From an uncultured Desulfovibrio sp. (GTDB lineage: Bacteria; Desulfobacterota; Desulfovibrionia; Desulfovibrionales; Desulfovibrionaceae), in the NCBI GenBank assembly GCA_947176055.1, contig CAMWPE010000030.1:1-14409 (forward strand): 14,409 nucleotides of DNA, read 5' to 3'. Shown in pieces: positions 1 through 6,726 of this stretch (position 1 is its first letter; every line of letters begins with the position of its first letter). A program made the translations under genes and the position numbers. A model generated the notes under the pieces. It was not told the DNA's origin. It ran no database searches and worked only from the letters and a program-made list of their open reading frames with translations.

Positions 1-149
1 CAACTAAACGCTCGCTTTAATCAGCGTTTCCTTAAAAAAATTTTTTTGGCCCTGACGCGAAAGCGAAAAGCGAAGAATATGGACGAAAGCGGACGCTTGC
101 GCCCTGCGCCTCTGACGCGGACGCCGGACTGTGTTCCCGCGTTTATTCC
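1..149. other. Non-coding segment downstream of nagZ
   Basis: No gene is supported here. The stretch contains an inverted repeat, AAACGCT (6-12) and AGCGTTT (23-29), with a 10-nt loop. An A7T7 tract follows at 34-47. Read on the plus strand, the T run begins 11 nt after the stem, too far for a convincing intrinsic terminator. Read on the minus strand, downstream of nagZ, the T run comes before the stem. Short direct repeats (CTGACGCG at 52-59 and 112-119; GCGGACGC at 89-96 and 117-124) lie between. A terminator for nagZ may lie beyond the left edge or be Rho-dependent. Confidence 0.4.
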
Positions 150-1319
150 TTACTTCTCGCCTTGCGCCGTGTTTTTATCAATTTTATCCGGCTCCTCGAC
201 CTTCGTTTCGCCATTCCTGTACGCCGCATGCAAAGTTTTTATTCTCCGAACCGACTCCCGAACGCGCTCCGCGCTTATTCTTTCCTCCGCGATCAATTCC
301 TGAAGATTGTTCCAGACTGTCTCCGGCAACTTTTTCGAATAGGCAATATTGTTGCCAAAAAGCAATATGTCGACTCCAGCGTCAAGAGCGAGAGCCATGA
401 CTTCTTTGATGCTCCGGCCCTCGGTTACGGCTTTCATCTCCAGATCGTCGCTGATTACTACGCCTTCCCAGCCGAGGCCTTTTCGCAAAAGACCGCTCAC
501 AATATTCTTCGATAATGTCGCTGGCAGTAACGGATCCAGTTCCGCGAGGCTTAAATGGCCGATCATTACCATTCCCGGCCAGCCGGCGGCGAACACGTCC
601 GCGTAAGGCTTAAGATCCGTGTTGGCATTCCAGCATTTGCTTATATCGACAGGCTCCAGGTGCGAATCCTTTTCGGCGCACCCCTGACCGGGAAAATGTT
701 TCAGGACGGGGATAACGCCATTTTTGGCCAGTCCCCTGCCAAAAGCGAGAGCGTGCTCCGCTACTTTAGCCGGATCAGTGTTGAAAGCGCGACCCAGCTT
801 GCCGATAACGGGATTGAACGGATTGGAATCCACGTCAAGCGCTGGCGCCAGATCGAGATTTATGCCTAATCCGCGCAACTCGGAACCCAGCCGACCAGCT
901 ATTTCGTACGTTTCATGCGGACTTCCCTGACCCATTCTTTGCGCGGAAGGCAAATCCATGAATCCCTTTTGCGGCTTTAATCTGCGGACCTGGCCGCCTT
1001 CCTGATCGACGCCGATAAAACAATCCTCGCCGGCGGCTTCCCGGAGACTCGTCGTCAAACGCCGGACCTGATCCGGCGACGAGATATTGCGTTCACCATT
1101 AGTGGTTATGTCCCGATCAAAGAGAATAAAATTTTTCGCCTTGCCCTGTTTTATGAAATTAATAAAATCCGCGTCCGGCGTCATTCCGCGAAAGCCGAAC
1201 ATCAACAAATAGCCGGCCTCCGGCGTTTCCGCGGCGGAGTCCTGGGAATAGACCGCGGAACAAAGGGAAAACAATGATAAAAATGTCGCGCCTATAAAAT
1301 AGACTATAAAAAGCGGCAT
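150..1319 (-). CDS. nagZ: GH3 beta-N-acetylhexosaminidase (NagZ-like), exported
   Basis: This 389-residue glycoside hydrolase family 3 protein should remove N-acetylglucosamine from the non-reducing end of peptidoglycan fragments. NagZ landmarks are visible: GVDQEGGQVRRL (103-114), KHFPGQG (207-213), the Asp-Ser-His acid/base dyad at D218 and H220, and the nucleophile motif SDDLEM with D291. The N terminus is a hydrophobic stretch (about 3-22) followed by SAVYSQ, which reads as a signal peptide or anchor, although it has no basic residue before the core. There is no proper lipobox at Cys20. This suggests a periplasmic enzyme, whereas E. coli NagZ is cytosolic. The usual KHFPGHG is KHFPGQG here. 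The ATG is preceded by GGAG with a 6-nt spacer. It is the last gene of the minus-strand block, 87 nt after the PHP gene. Confidence 0.88.
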   Translation of the reverse strand: MPLFIVYFIGATFLSLFSLCSAVYSQDSAAETPEAGYLLMFGFRGMTPDADFINFIKQGKAKNFILFDRDITTNGERNISSPDQVRRLTTSLREAAGEDCFIGVDQEGGQVRRLKPQKGFMDLPSAQRMGQGSPHETYEIAGRLGSELRGLGINLDLAPALDVDSNPFNPVIGKLGRAFNTDPAKVAEHALAFGRGLAKNGVIPVLKHFPGQGCAEKDSHLEPVDISKCWNANTDLKPYADVFAAGWPGMVMIGHLSLAELDPLLPATLSKNIVSGLLRKGLGWEGVVISDDLEMKAVTEGRSIKEVMALALDAGVDILLFGNNIAYSKKLPETVWNNLQELIAEERISAERVRESVRRIKTLHAAYRNGETKVEEPDKIDKNTAQGEK

Positions 1320-1406
1320 TCGATTCTCCGCCCCTTGGGAGGAATAAAAGTGTCTTAATTCGCCCGGAAAATATTTTACGGATCTTTAACTTAGTCAGTT
1401 TAGCGC

Positions 1407-2258
1407 CTACGCCGTCGTCAAACCCTGTTTTTCCCGCCAGGCGAGCAACGAGGCGAGAGCTTCCTCCGGAACCGGTTTATTGGCCGCGCCAACGCCCAAT
1501 TTTATACCGGGCTTTTTCAGGCCGTGATAGTCCGAGCCTCCGGAAACGGCCAAATCCAGATCTTTCGCGAGTTTTTTGAGCTCCCGCGCCTTCGCGTCGT
1601 CATGCGAGCTATGCCAGACCTCGATCCCCGCCAATCCGTTTTCTTTCAGACGTTTGGCCATATTGGCGACGTCCGCCAATGTCCAGGGTTTGAGCATCGG
1701 GTGCGCGAAAACCGTCGTGGCTCCCAGGCCCGACAAGATCCGGACGGCTTCGATAGGATGCGGCGTAATGTGCGGGACGAAGGCTTTGCCGCTCGCGCCA
1801 AGATATTCCTTGAAGGCCTCCGCCGTCGTTTTTACATAGCCTTTTCTGACAAGCGCGTCGGCGAAATGCAACCGTCCCATACATCCGGGAACAGGCGGCA
1901 AATCGTCCTTTCTCAAATCCAGACCCAGATCTTGAAGTTTTTCCAGCATCTTTACGTTGCGCTCCAGGCGTCGCGAGCGCATTTCTTCCAGATATACGTC
2001 GAGCGCCGGCGATTCTTCCGGCAACCATAAACCCAGGATATGAATGGAGCCTAGCTCCGATGTAGTGGATATCTCGCAACCCCGAATAAAATTAATTCCG
2101 GCGTCTTTGGCGGCGGCCGCGGCTTCGGGCAAACCGGCGACAGTGTCATGATCAGTCAGCGCGAGAGAAGTTACGCCTGCCAAGCGCGCTTTGGCCACTA
2201 CTTCCGCGGGCGCGTCCGACCCGTCGGACGCCGAGCTATGGGTATGCAAATCAATCAT
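1407..2258 (-). CDS. PHP-domain phosphoesterase (YciV/RNase AM-like)
   Basis: This metal-dependent phosphoesterase of the PHP family, about 283 residues, resembles the YciV/TrpH group. Studied members hydrolyse 3',5'-nucleoside bisphosphates or trim RNA 5' ends; the substrate here is not shown. Metal-binding motifs appear in order: DLHTHSSASDGSDAP at the very N terminus, LTDHDTVAG (about 37-45), GCEIS (about 65-69), GRLHFADALV, a helical insertion, FAHPM, and GSDYHG near the C terminus. An in-frame TTG at 2276 would add six residues (MGKADY). I prefer the ATG at 2258 because family members start just before this DLHTHS motif. Neither start has a strong Shine-Dalgarno. The ATG overlaps the stop of a possible 17-codon leader ORF as ATGA, and a strong terminator hairpin lies only about 21 nt upstream, so expression may depend on read-through, coupling or a local promoter. 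Confidence 0.88.
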   Translation of the reverse strand: MIDLHTHSSASDGSDAPAEVVAKARLAGVTSLALTDHDTVAGLPEAAAAAKDAGINFIRGCEISTTSELGSIHILGLWLPEESPALDVYLEEMRSRRLERNVKMLEKLQDLGLDLRKDDLPPVPGCMGRLHFADALVRKGYVKTTAEAFKEYLGASGKAFVPHITPHPIEAVRILSGLGATTVFAHPMLKPWTLADVANMAKRLKENGLAGIEVWHSSHDDAKARELKKLAKDLDLAVSGGSDYHGLKKPGIKLGVGAANKPVPEEALASLLAWREKQGLTTA

Positions 2259-2308
2259 ATAATCAGCTTTGCCCAAGGTAAAAAAGCCGCCCTGAGAGGC
2301 GGCTTCAT
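2255..2308 (-). CDS. Possible 17-codon leader ORF overlapping the PHP gene
   Basis: This is a short reading frame encoding MKPPLRAAFLPWAKLII. It starts with ATG at 2308, 6 nt after a weak purine-rich GAAG. It runs through the whole terminator hairpin and its T tract. It ends with TGA at 2257-2255, sharing ATGA with the PHP ATG at 2258, the standard geometry of translational coupling. A ribosome translating it would melt the hairpin. There is no homology evidence, and no single amino acid is repeated as in classical attenuator peptides. The frame could be chance; it is listed because of its placement. Confidence 0.25.
   Translation of the reverse strand: MKPPLRAAFLPWAKLII
2279..2306 (-). terminator. 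Rho-independent terminator between galU and the PHP gene
   Basis: A perfect 8-bp stem, AAGCCGCC (2284-2291) with GGCGGCTT (2298-2305), has a 6-nt loop. On the minus strand it is followed directly by six T residues. It would end transcripts from galU. The T run stops only 3 nt before the TTG at 2276 and about 21 nt before the ATG at 2258 of the PHP gene, so it is also positioned as an attenuator for that gene. The plus-strand reading has no T tract. Confidence 0.8.
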
Positions 2309-2334
2309 ATATACTTCTTTGCTAATATTCAGCG

Positions 2335-2340
2335 ATCATA
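2335..2340 (-). promoter_or_regulatory. Weak candidate -10 box for the PHP gene
   Basis: On the minus strand TATGAT matches the sigma-70 -10 consensus at five of six positions, but no recognisable -35 lies 16-18 nt upstream. If used, transcription would begin near 2328, upstream of both the leader ORF and the terminator hairpin, so the hairpin would still need to be bypassed. This is a guess from a short match. Confidence 0.15.
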
Positions 2341-2348
2341 TCGTTGCC

Positions 2349-2399
2349 AGGCGGTCGCGACGCGCCTTCGGCGAAACAAGTTATTCCAGCGCGACGCCT
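2349..2399 (-). repeat. Bulged 10-bp stem-loop in the galU-PHP gap
   Basis: AGGCGGTCGCG (2349-2359) pairs with CGCGACGCCT (2390-2399) over 10 base pairs with one unpaired G (2354). The 30-nt loop holds a smaller hairpin, CGCC and GGCG around TTC (2363-2373). Pairing is equally possible on either strand, but only the minus strand is expected to be transcribed here. There is no T tract after it. It may be part of a structured RNA together with the two flanking hairpins. Confidence 0.45.
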
Positions 2400-2432
2400 C
2401 AACCCATTCACAGCTTTTTAATCATTCCGGAT

Positions 2433-2490
2433 TAAGCGGTTCCATCGAACGTTTTCGTCCAATTTAATCAAAGGACAAAAACGCCGCTTA
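2433..2490 (-). repeat. 18-bp hairpin immediately after the galU stop
   Basis: Read on the minus strand, TAAGCGGCGTTTTTGTCC (2490-2473) pairs with GGACGAAAACG (2460-2450) and then CCGCTTA (2439-2433). That makes 17 Watson-Crick pairs and one G-U pair. There is a 12-nt A/T-rich loop and a 10-nt bulge (2440-2449) on the 3' side, itself able to form a small GTTC/GAAC hairpin. The stem begins 2 nt after the galU TAA. There is no T run after it, so it is not a standard terminator. It could protect the galU mRNA 3' end or be the first domain of a structured RNA. Confidence 0.55.
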
Positions 2491-2492
2491 TC

Positions 2493-3365
2493 TTATTGGA
2501 ACTGAACGAAGTTTTTAAGCAACCCCAGCAATTCGTAACGCAACTCCTCGTCCTGCAAGGCAAAATACACATTCGCTGTGAGAAATTCGGCCCAGTCGCC
2601 AGCGTCAAAGCGCATACCGGACATCCGCACGGCCATCATGCCGCGATCCTTGGCGAGCATCTGCAACGCGTCGGTCAGCTGAATTTCTCCGCCCTTTCCG
2701 GGTTTTACCTTTTCAAGATATTCGAAAATATCCGGCGTGAGCACATAACGACCGACTATGGCCAGACGCGACGGAGCGTCTTCGCGGTTGGGTTTTTCCA
2801 CCATGTCGCGGACGCGGTAAACGCCGGGAGCCACTTCTTCGCCGTCAATTATTCCATATTTGCTTACCTTGTCCCAGGGCACTTCCATCACGCCCACTAC
2901 GGGCATGTTTTCGGACATTGCCACTTCGATAAGCTGACCGATGCCCGGGATGCCGCCAAACATCAAATCGTCGCCCACCATGATGGCGAATGGATCGCCG
3001 TGGACGAGCTCTTTGGCGCAAAGGATGGCGTGACCGAGACCCAGTTGTTTTTTCTGGCGCACGGACATGATATTGACCATTTCGGCCACATCGCGGACAA
3101 TTTTCAGCTTGTCTTCCTTGCCGGCCCGCTCCAGGACGCCTTCCAGCTGAAGGTTGTAATCGAAGTGATCCTCGATCACGGCCTTGTCGCGGTTGGTTAC
3201 GAATATTACATCCTTTATTCCTGCGCGAATCGCTTCTTCTACAACGTACTGGATAACGGGTTTATTATAAATGGGGAGCATTTCCTTGGGTATATTCTTG
3301 GTGGCTGGCAACGAGCGTGTTCCCCAACCGGCGACAGGAATAACCACCTTGCGAACGTCTTTCAT
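2493..3365 (-). CDS. galU: UTP-glucose-1-phosphate uridylyltransferase
   Basis: This 290-residue enzyme makes UDP-glucose from UTP and glucose-1-phosphate, the activated sugar for lipopolysaccharide, capsule and other glycans. The nucleotide-binding signature GWGTRSLPATKNIPKEM is at about 13-29. It is followed by the family segments VGDDLMFG, EVPWDKVSKYGIID, EKPNREDAPSRLAIVGRYVL and GGEIQLTDALQ. Length is normal. The ATG at 3365 is preferred over an in-frame ATG at 3377, because the latter would place GGGAGGA inside the coding region, while for 3365 it is a strong Shine-Dalgarno with a short spacer. The gene lies about 210 nt below glmM, with a candidate promoter of its own, and is followed by a hairpin and terminator. 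Confidence 0.95.
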   Translation of the reverse strand: MKDVRKVVIPVAGWGTRSLPATKNIPKEMLPIYNKPVIQYVVEEAIRAGIKDVIFVTNRDKAVIEDHFDYNLQLEGVLERAGKEDKLKIVRDVAEMVNIMSVRQKKQLGLGHAILCAKELVHGDPFAIMVGDDLMFGGIPGIGQLIEVAMSENMPVVGVMEVPWDKVSKYGIIDGEEVAPGVYRVRDMVEKPNREDAPSRLAIVGRYVLTPDIFEYLEKVKPGKGGEIQLTDALQMLAKDRGMMAVRMSGMRFDAGDWAEFLTANVYFALQDEELRYELLGLLKNFVQFQ

Positions 3366-3368
3366 TTT

Positions 3369-3375
3369 TCCTCCC
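3369..3375 (-). promoter_or_regulatory. Ribosome binding site deciding the galU start
   Basis: GGGAGGA on the minus strand ends 3 nt before the ATG at 3365. The competing ATG at 3377 would read straight through it as Gly-Gly-Lys. The purine match favours 3365. Confidence 0.7.
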
Positions 3376-3399
3376 ATTTGTCAAAAAGCTGAAACGGTT

Positions 3400-3428
3400 T
3401 ATTTATCCGCCGCGATTCGCGCGGTCAA
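3400..3428 (-). promoter_or_regulatory. Candidate galU promoter with a palindrome in the spacer
   Basis: On the minus strand a -35-like TTGACC (3428-3423; five of six to TTGACA) is followed by a 17-nt spacer and a poor -10, TAAATA (3405-3400; three of six). The spacer includes an inverted repeat, CCGCG and CGCGG around a 5-nt loop, which could be an operator or a hairpin. The position, 35 nt above the galU ATG, is suitable. The weak -10 keeps the call tentative. Confidence 0.3.
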
Positions 3429-3575
3429 AAATAAAAACTATTTTCGCGTCCGGCAAATATCGCTCCAAAGCTTCCGGATTTCGAGCGTCGCCTTTCAATG
3501 TCCATATTCCGTTAAAAATAAAACTAGCGCAAGGGAAAAAAATCGCAATCCCTCTTAAAAAGGCTGTCTTATATT

Positions 3576-4928
3576 TTAATGCAATTCGTTCGCGACGACT
3601 TCGGCCAGGTCTTCGGCGTATTGATTTACATTATCCGCGTCTTCGCCTTCGACCATAACCCGGCAGAGAGGCTCCGTGCCCGAATAGCGCAGGAGAACCC
3701 TCCCCCTGTCTCCCAGCTCCTTTTCTATCTTCGATTTTACTTCCATCAATTCCTGGCAGGTTTCCAGCGGACGCCTTTTCTCAATGCGCACATTGATCAG
3801 TTTCTGCGGAAATAGTGTTAATAAACCGGCTAACTGGGACAGAGGTTTTTCTTTTTCCCTCACTATTCGCAGGATTTGCAGCGCCGCCAACAAACCGTCG
3901 CCGGTTGTGCTGTATTGTCTGAAAATCATATGGCCGGATTGCTCGCCGCCCAGCATCGCGCCTTCGCGACGCATGGCTTCGACCACGTAACGATCCCCGA
4001 CCGGCGTCCTCATTAATTGGCCGCCGTGCTCGCGCATGAATATCTCGAGAGCGAGATTGCTCATAACCGTTGCGACAAGCGTGTTCCCGGGCAATTCCCC
4101 GCGGGCCATCATCGCCTGGGCGCAGAGCGCCATAAGCTGATCGCCGTCGAGAATCGTTCCGTGCTCGTCAACCACGATCAATCTGTCCGCGTCCCCGTCC
4201 AGAGCGATGCCTATATCCGCGCGCAATTCCTGCACCTTGTTCGCCACTACTTCCGGGTACAGGGAGCCGCAATGATCATTAATATTTAATCCGTTTGGCT
4301 CGCAACCGATCCGGAACACTTCCGCGCCCAGTTCCTCCAGAGCCAGGGGAGCTATTTTGTAACTCGCGCCATGGGCGCAATCGACGACAATCCGCAAACC
4401 TTCGAGAGTCATCTGCGGCGGAAAACAATTCTTGGTATATACAATATATCTGCCTCCCGCGTCCTCGATCTTCGTCGCCCTGCCAACCCTGTCGGGCGCG
4501 GGATATCGCCAGACTTGATCGGGATTCAGCGCCATATCCGATATTTCGTTTTCTATATTATCGGGGAGTTTAAAACCGTCGGCGTCAAAGAATTTAATAC
4601 CGTTGTCGGTATACGGATTATGCGAAGCCGAGATGACCACGCCAAGATCGGCGCGCATATTTCTGGTAAGAAAAGAAATGGCCGGAGTAGGCAGGGGACC
4701 GGTCATGATGACATGCATGCCGGCGGCGGATAAGCCCGCCGCCAGGGCCGATTCGAACATATAACCCGAAAGTCGCGTATCCTTGCCGATAACCACCCGG
4801 TGATGCCGCGTCCCTTTTCTAAAGCGTATCCCGGCGGCCAGGCCAAGTCTCAAAGCCATATCGACGGTCATGGGCGCCGCGTTTACCTCGCCGCGCATTC
4901 CATCGGTGCCAAAAAGCCGTTTTGGCAT
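3576..4928 (-). CDS. glmM: Phosphoglucosamine mutase
   Basis: This 450-residue cytoplasmic enzyme converts glucosamine-6-phosphate to glucosamine-1-phosphate on the path to UDP-GlcNAc, for peptidoglycan and lipid A. The N terminus MPKRLFGTDGMRGEVN is typical. The phosphorylated serine is S102 in SASHNP, the magnesium loop is DGDADR (244-249), sugar binding is GEQSGH (328-333) and the phosphate site is RYSGTEP (414-420). Length is normal and nothing essential is missing. The ATG at 4928 has AAAGGAG with a 6-nt spacer. A GTG at 4958 would add ten residues, place that site inside the gene, and is rejected. It lies 39 nt below the CdaA regulator. In Gram-positive species GlmM binds and restrains CdaA, and the same neighbourhood here suggests a similar link, which is an inference. 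Confidence 0.97.
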   Translation of the reverse strand: MPKRLFGTDGMRGEVNAAPMTVDMALRLGLAAGIRFRKGTRHHRVVIGKDTRLSGYMFESALAAGLSAAGMHVIMTGPLPTPAISFLTRNMRADLGVVISASHNPYTDNGIKFFDADGFKLPDNIENEISDMALNPDQVWRYPAPDRVGRATKIEDAGGRYIVYTKNCFPPQMTLEGLRIVVDCAHGASYKIAPLALEELGAEVFRIGCEPNGLNINDHCGSLYPEVVANKVQELRADIGIALDGDADRLIVVDEHGTILDGDQLMALCAQAMMARGELPGNTLVATVMSNLALEIFMREHGGQLMRTPVGDRYVVEAMRREGAMLGGEQSGHMIFRQYSTTGDGLLAALQILRIVREKEKPLSQLAGLLTLFPQKLINVRIEKRRPLETCQELMEVKSKIEKELGDRGRVLLRYSGTEPLCRVMVEGEDADNVNQYAEDLAEVVANELH

Positions 4929-4934
4929 TAAACG

Positions 4935-4941
4935 CTCCTTT
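4935..4941 (-). promoter_or_regulatory. Ribosome binding site deciding the glmM start
   Basis: AAAGGAG on the minus strand, 6 nt before the ATG at 4928. It selects this ATG over the upstream in-frame GTG at 4958. Confidence 0.75.
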
Positions 4942-4967
4942 ATAAAATAATCGTACACTCTTGAAAT

Positions 4968-5921
4968 TCAATTCGATATTTTCGTGACTAGCGCGTTCTT
5001 TGGCGGAGGAGACAGAATCTTCATGCCTTCGGGAGTAACTATGGTGATCGGGAGAGTCTTCTCTTTTCCTTCTTCCATAGGCGGCGGGGCGACGGTGGCC
5101 CGGCATTGTTGTATATATTTTACATCCTTGCTCAACGCTTCCGGAACTTCGATAACCAACTTGATGAAAGCCGGATTAATCTCGTAATGATCCTGGAGAT
5201 CGCCCGCTATGGTTACAGGAACATCGCGGGTTACCGCGACTCTCTCGCTCGTAATAATAAACTGCACTTTCACTCGCGACGGATCGGCGGTGACAAAATT
5301 ATCTGTGTCAAGAGTCGGCTCAAGAGTCTGAACCTGTCCTGTTATCTTGGGATCTGGGCGAACGACAACCGGCAAAAAAGAGATACCAGCGAGAGTTTTT
5401 TCCGGTCCCTTTAGCACGACGGTGCTCGGGATCACGCTCAAATTTTCAATGGTCAACGCCTCGTCGCTCAATGGAGAGTCGTACTCCACGCGAACCGGAA
5501 CTGTCTTATCCGCGATGGCGTCGGCGATAAGCTCAATGCGGGGCGGCTGGATATCTATTATTTTAAAACCTCTCATCTGGGCCTTCATCTGGTCAAGGAT
5601 CTTGTCCTGGGAAAGAGGAATGAGATTTTCTCCTTTTTTTATATCCGAAAGATTTATTGGGTATCTTTCGCGAGAGAGAGTGCGAAGCAAGCGTTCCGGA
5701 CCGCGCAGCCGCACGAGAATCTTGCTTATCTGCCCGTCGGTAATTACGAGATTGGCGGGGATTTTGTTATAATCGATGCCCACTTCTATTTCGGTATCGA
5801 CCAGGTCCTTGCGGCTGACGAAAACCCATAGGATTACGCCTATGACTACGGCGATCGCGGCTAGATAAATATTGGGCTTGCGCTTAAAAAAACGCCCCGG
5901 ATCGTCATCAGAAGATTTCAT
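4968..5921 (-). CDS. ybbR: YbbR-domain CdaA regulator (CdaR-like)
   Basis: This 317-residue membrane-anchored protein has a short cytoplasmic N terminus rich in Asp, Lys and Arg, one transmembrane helix (about 18-36, AAIAVVIGVILWVFV) and an extracytoplasmic part. That part has repeated YbbR-type beta modules, visible from conserved pieces such as ILVRLRGPERLL, VVLKGPEKTL and the recurring P-V-x-V starts (about 138 and 230). YbbR/CdaR proteins regulate the diadenylate cyclase CdaA. The gene starts inside the 3' end of cdaA (14-nt overlap), with AGG 7 nt before the ATG, so the two are probably made together. Sequence conservation in this family is low, so the call rests on topology, repeats and context. 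Confidence 0.9.
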   Translation of the reverse strand: MKSSDDDPGRFFKRKPNIYLAAIAVVIGVILWVFVSRKDLVDTEIEVGIDYNKIPANLVITDGQISKILVRLRGPERLLRTLSRERYPINLSDIKKGENLIPLSQDKILDQMKAQMRGFKIIDIQPPRIELIADAIADKTVPVRVEYDSPLSDEALTIENLSVIPSTVVLKGPEKTLAGISFLPVVVRPDPKITGQVQTLEPTLDTDNFVTADPSRVKVQFIITSERVAVTRDVPVTIAGDLQDHYEINPAFIKLVIEVPEALSKDVKYIQQCRATVAPPPMEEGKEKTLPITIVTPEGMKILSPPPKNALVTKISN

Positions 5922-6657
5922 TTAATACCTGCCGCAAACGATTCGCGTCCAAAGCGCGGATCAACTCGCCCTTGATGGCCACGGATATTTCGCCCCTTTC
6001 CTCGGAGACGGCTATCGCCACGGCGTCGCTTTCATTGGTAATACCCAGAGCCGCCCTGTGCCTGGTGCCAAAATTCTGGCCTTTAGCCACCGCCAGTGGC
6101 AAAATGCAGGCGGCCGCCAATATACGATCCCCGCTGATTATGATGGCGCCGTCATGCAAGGGAGCTTTGGGATAAAAAATGTTCATGATGAGCCGGCTGG
6201 AAATTAGCGCGTCCAGGCGGACTCCCTCCTTTTTGATCATGTCGCCAAGCTTCATGCTCCTCTCCACGACTATCAGCGCCCCTACGCGAAGTCTGGCCAT
6301 CTCCACGCAAGCCTGCACGACGGCGTCGACGCTCGTCACTTTCAGGCCCTTGTTGCGAAAAAGACTGTGTTTGCCGATTTCTCCTAAAGCTTGCCTTATA
6401 TCCGACTGGAAAATGACCACCACAAGAACAACAATGGAGCTAAAAATATATTGCATTACCCATTGCAGGGTATACAATCCCAATTCCTGGGATAAAAAAT
6501 ACAGTCCCCAGAGAATACCGAGACCCGCCAGAATCGCCACGGCCCTGGATCCCCGCACCAGTTGCAAAATCTGGTACAGGAGCAAACTGACTATGGCGAT
6601 ATCCAGGCAGTCCCGCCAGTCTATGGAAGAAAGAGGCTCAAAAAAAGACCAATCCAA
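5908..6657 (-). CDS. cdaA: Diadenylate cyclase CdaA (c-di-AMP synthase)
   Basis: This 249-residue membrane enzyme makes the second messenger c-di-AMP from two ATP. It has two to three N-terminal hydrophobic helices (about 18-34, 38-56 and 65-84) and a cytoplasmic DAC domain with both catalytic motifs intact: DGA at 169-171 (LHDGAIIISGDRILAA) and RHR at 199-201 (GTRHRAALG). The start is TTG at 6657, fixed because an in-frame TGA lies directly before it and no ATG is available until the membrane region. The Shine-Dalgarno is poor (a GGGGATGGG stretch upstream). It lies 69 nt below folP and overlaps ybbR. c-di-AMP is best known in Gram-positives for potassium, osmotic and wall control. A complete cdaA-ybbR-glmM set beside Gram-negative outer-membrane genes agrees with what I recall for Desulfovibrio-type bacteria. 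Confidence 0.96.
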   Translation of the reverse strand: MDWSFFEPLSSIDWRDCLDIAIVSLLLYQILQLVRGSRAVAILAGLGILWGLYFLSQELGLYTLQWVMQYIFSSIVVLVVVIFQSDIRQALGEIGKHSLFRNKGLKVTSVDAVVQACVEMARLRVGALIVVERSMKLGDMIKKEGVRLDALISSRLIMNIFYPKAPLHDGAIIISGDRILAAACILPLAVAKGQNFGTRHRAALGITNESDAVAIAVSEERGEISVAIKGELIRALDANRLRQVLNEIF

Positions 6658-6726
6658 TCAGGCGCCCATCCCCGCTTCGCTCGCGGCGTCATTATTAAAA
6701 AAATTTATCGCTTTATCAGTCCGGAA

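Noticed and set aside
1..47. Hairpin AAACGCT/AGCGTTT followed by A7T7 as an intrinsic terminator
   Set aside because: The T run is 11 nt from the stem on the plus strand and on the wrong side for nagZ on the minus strand.
50..130. Short direct repeats as origin iterons or a repeat array
   Set aside because: Repeat units are only about 8 nt, irregularly spaced, and two copies each; no replication gene is nearby.
2279..2492. A tRNA or known 6S-type RNA in the galU-PHP gap
   Set aside because: A GTTCGAT stretch resembles a T-loop, but no acceptor, D or anticodon arms fit; the layout is three separate hairpins and not the single long 6S rod.
2496..3392. 298-codon frame on the plus strand covering almost exactly all of galU
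   Set aside because: Antisense to a clear GalU. The His-rich translation is what reversed GalU codons give, and there is no ribosome site.
3531..3560. AGGGA/TCCCT inverted repeat below glmM as its terminator
   Set aside because: Only about five pairs and the T run lies inside the loop, so it does not make a convincing terminator.
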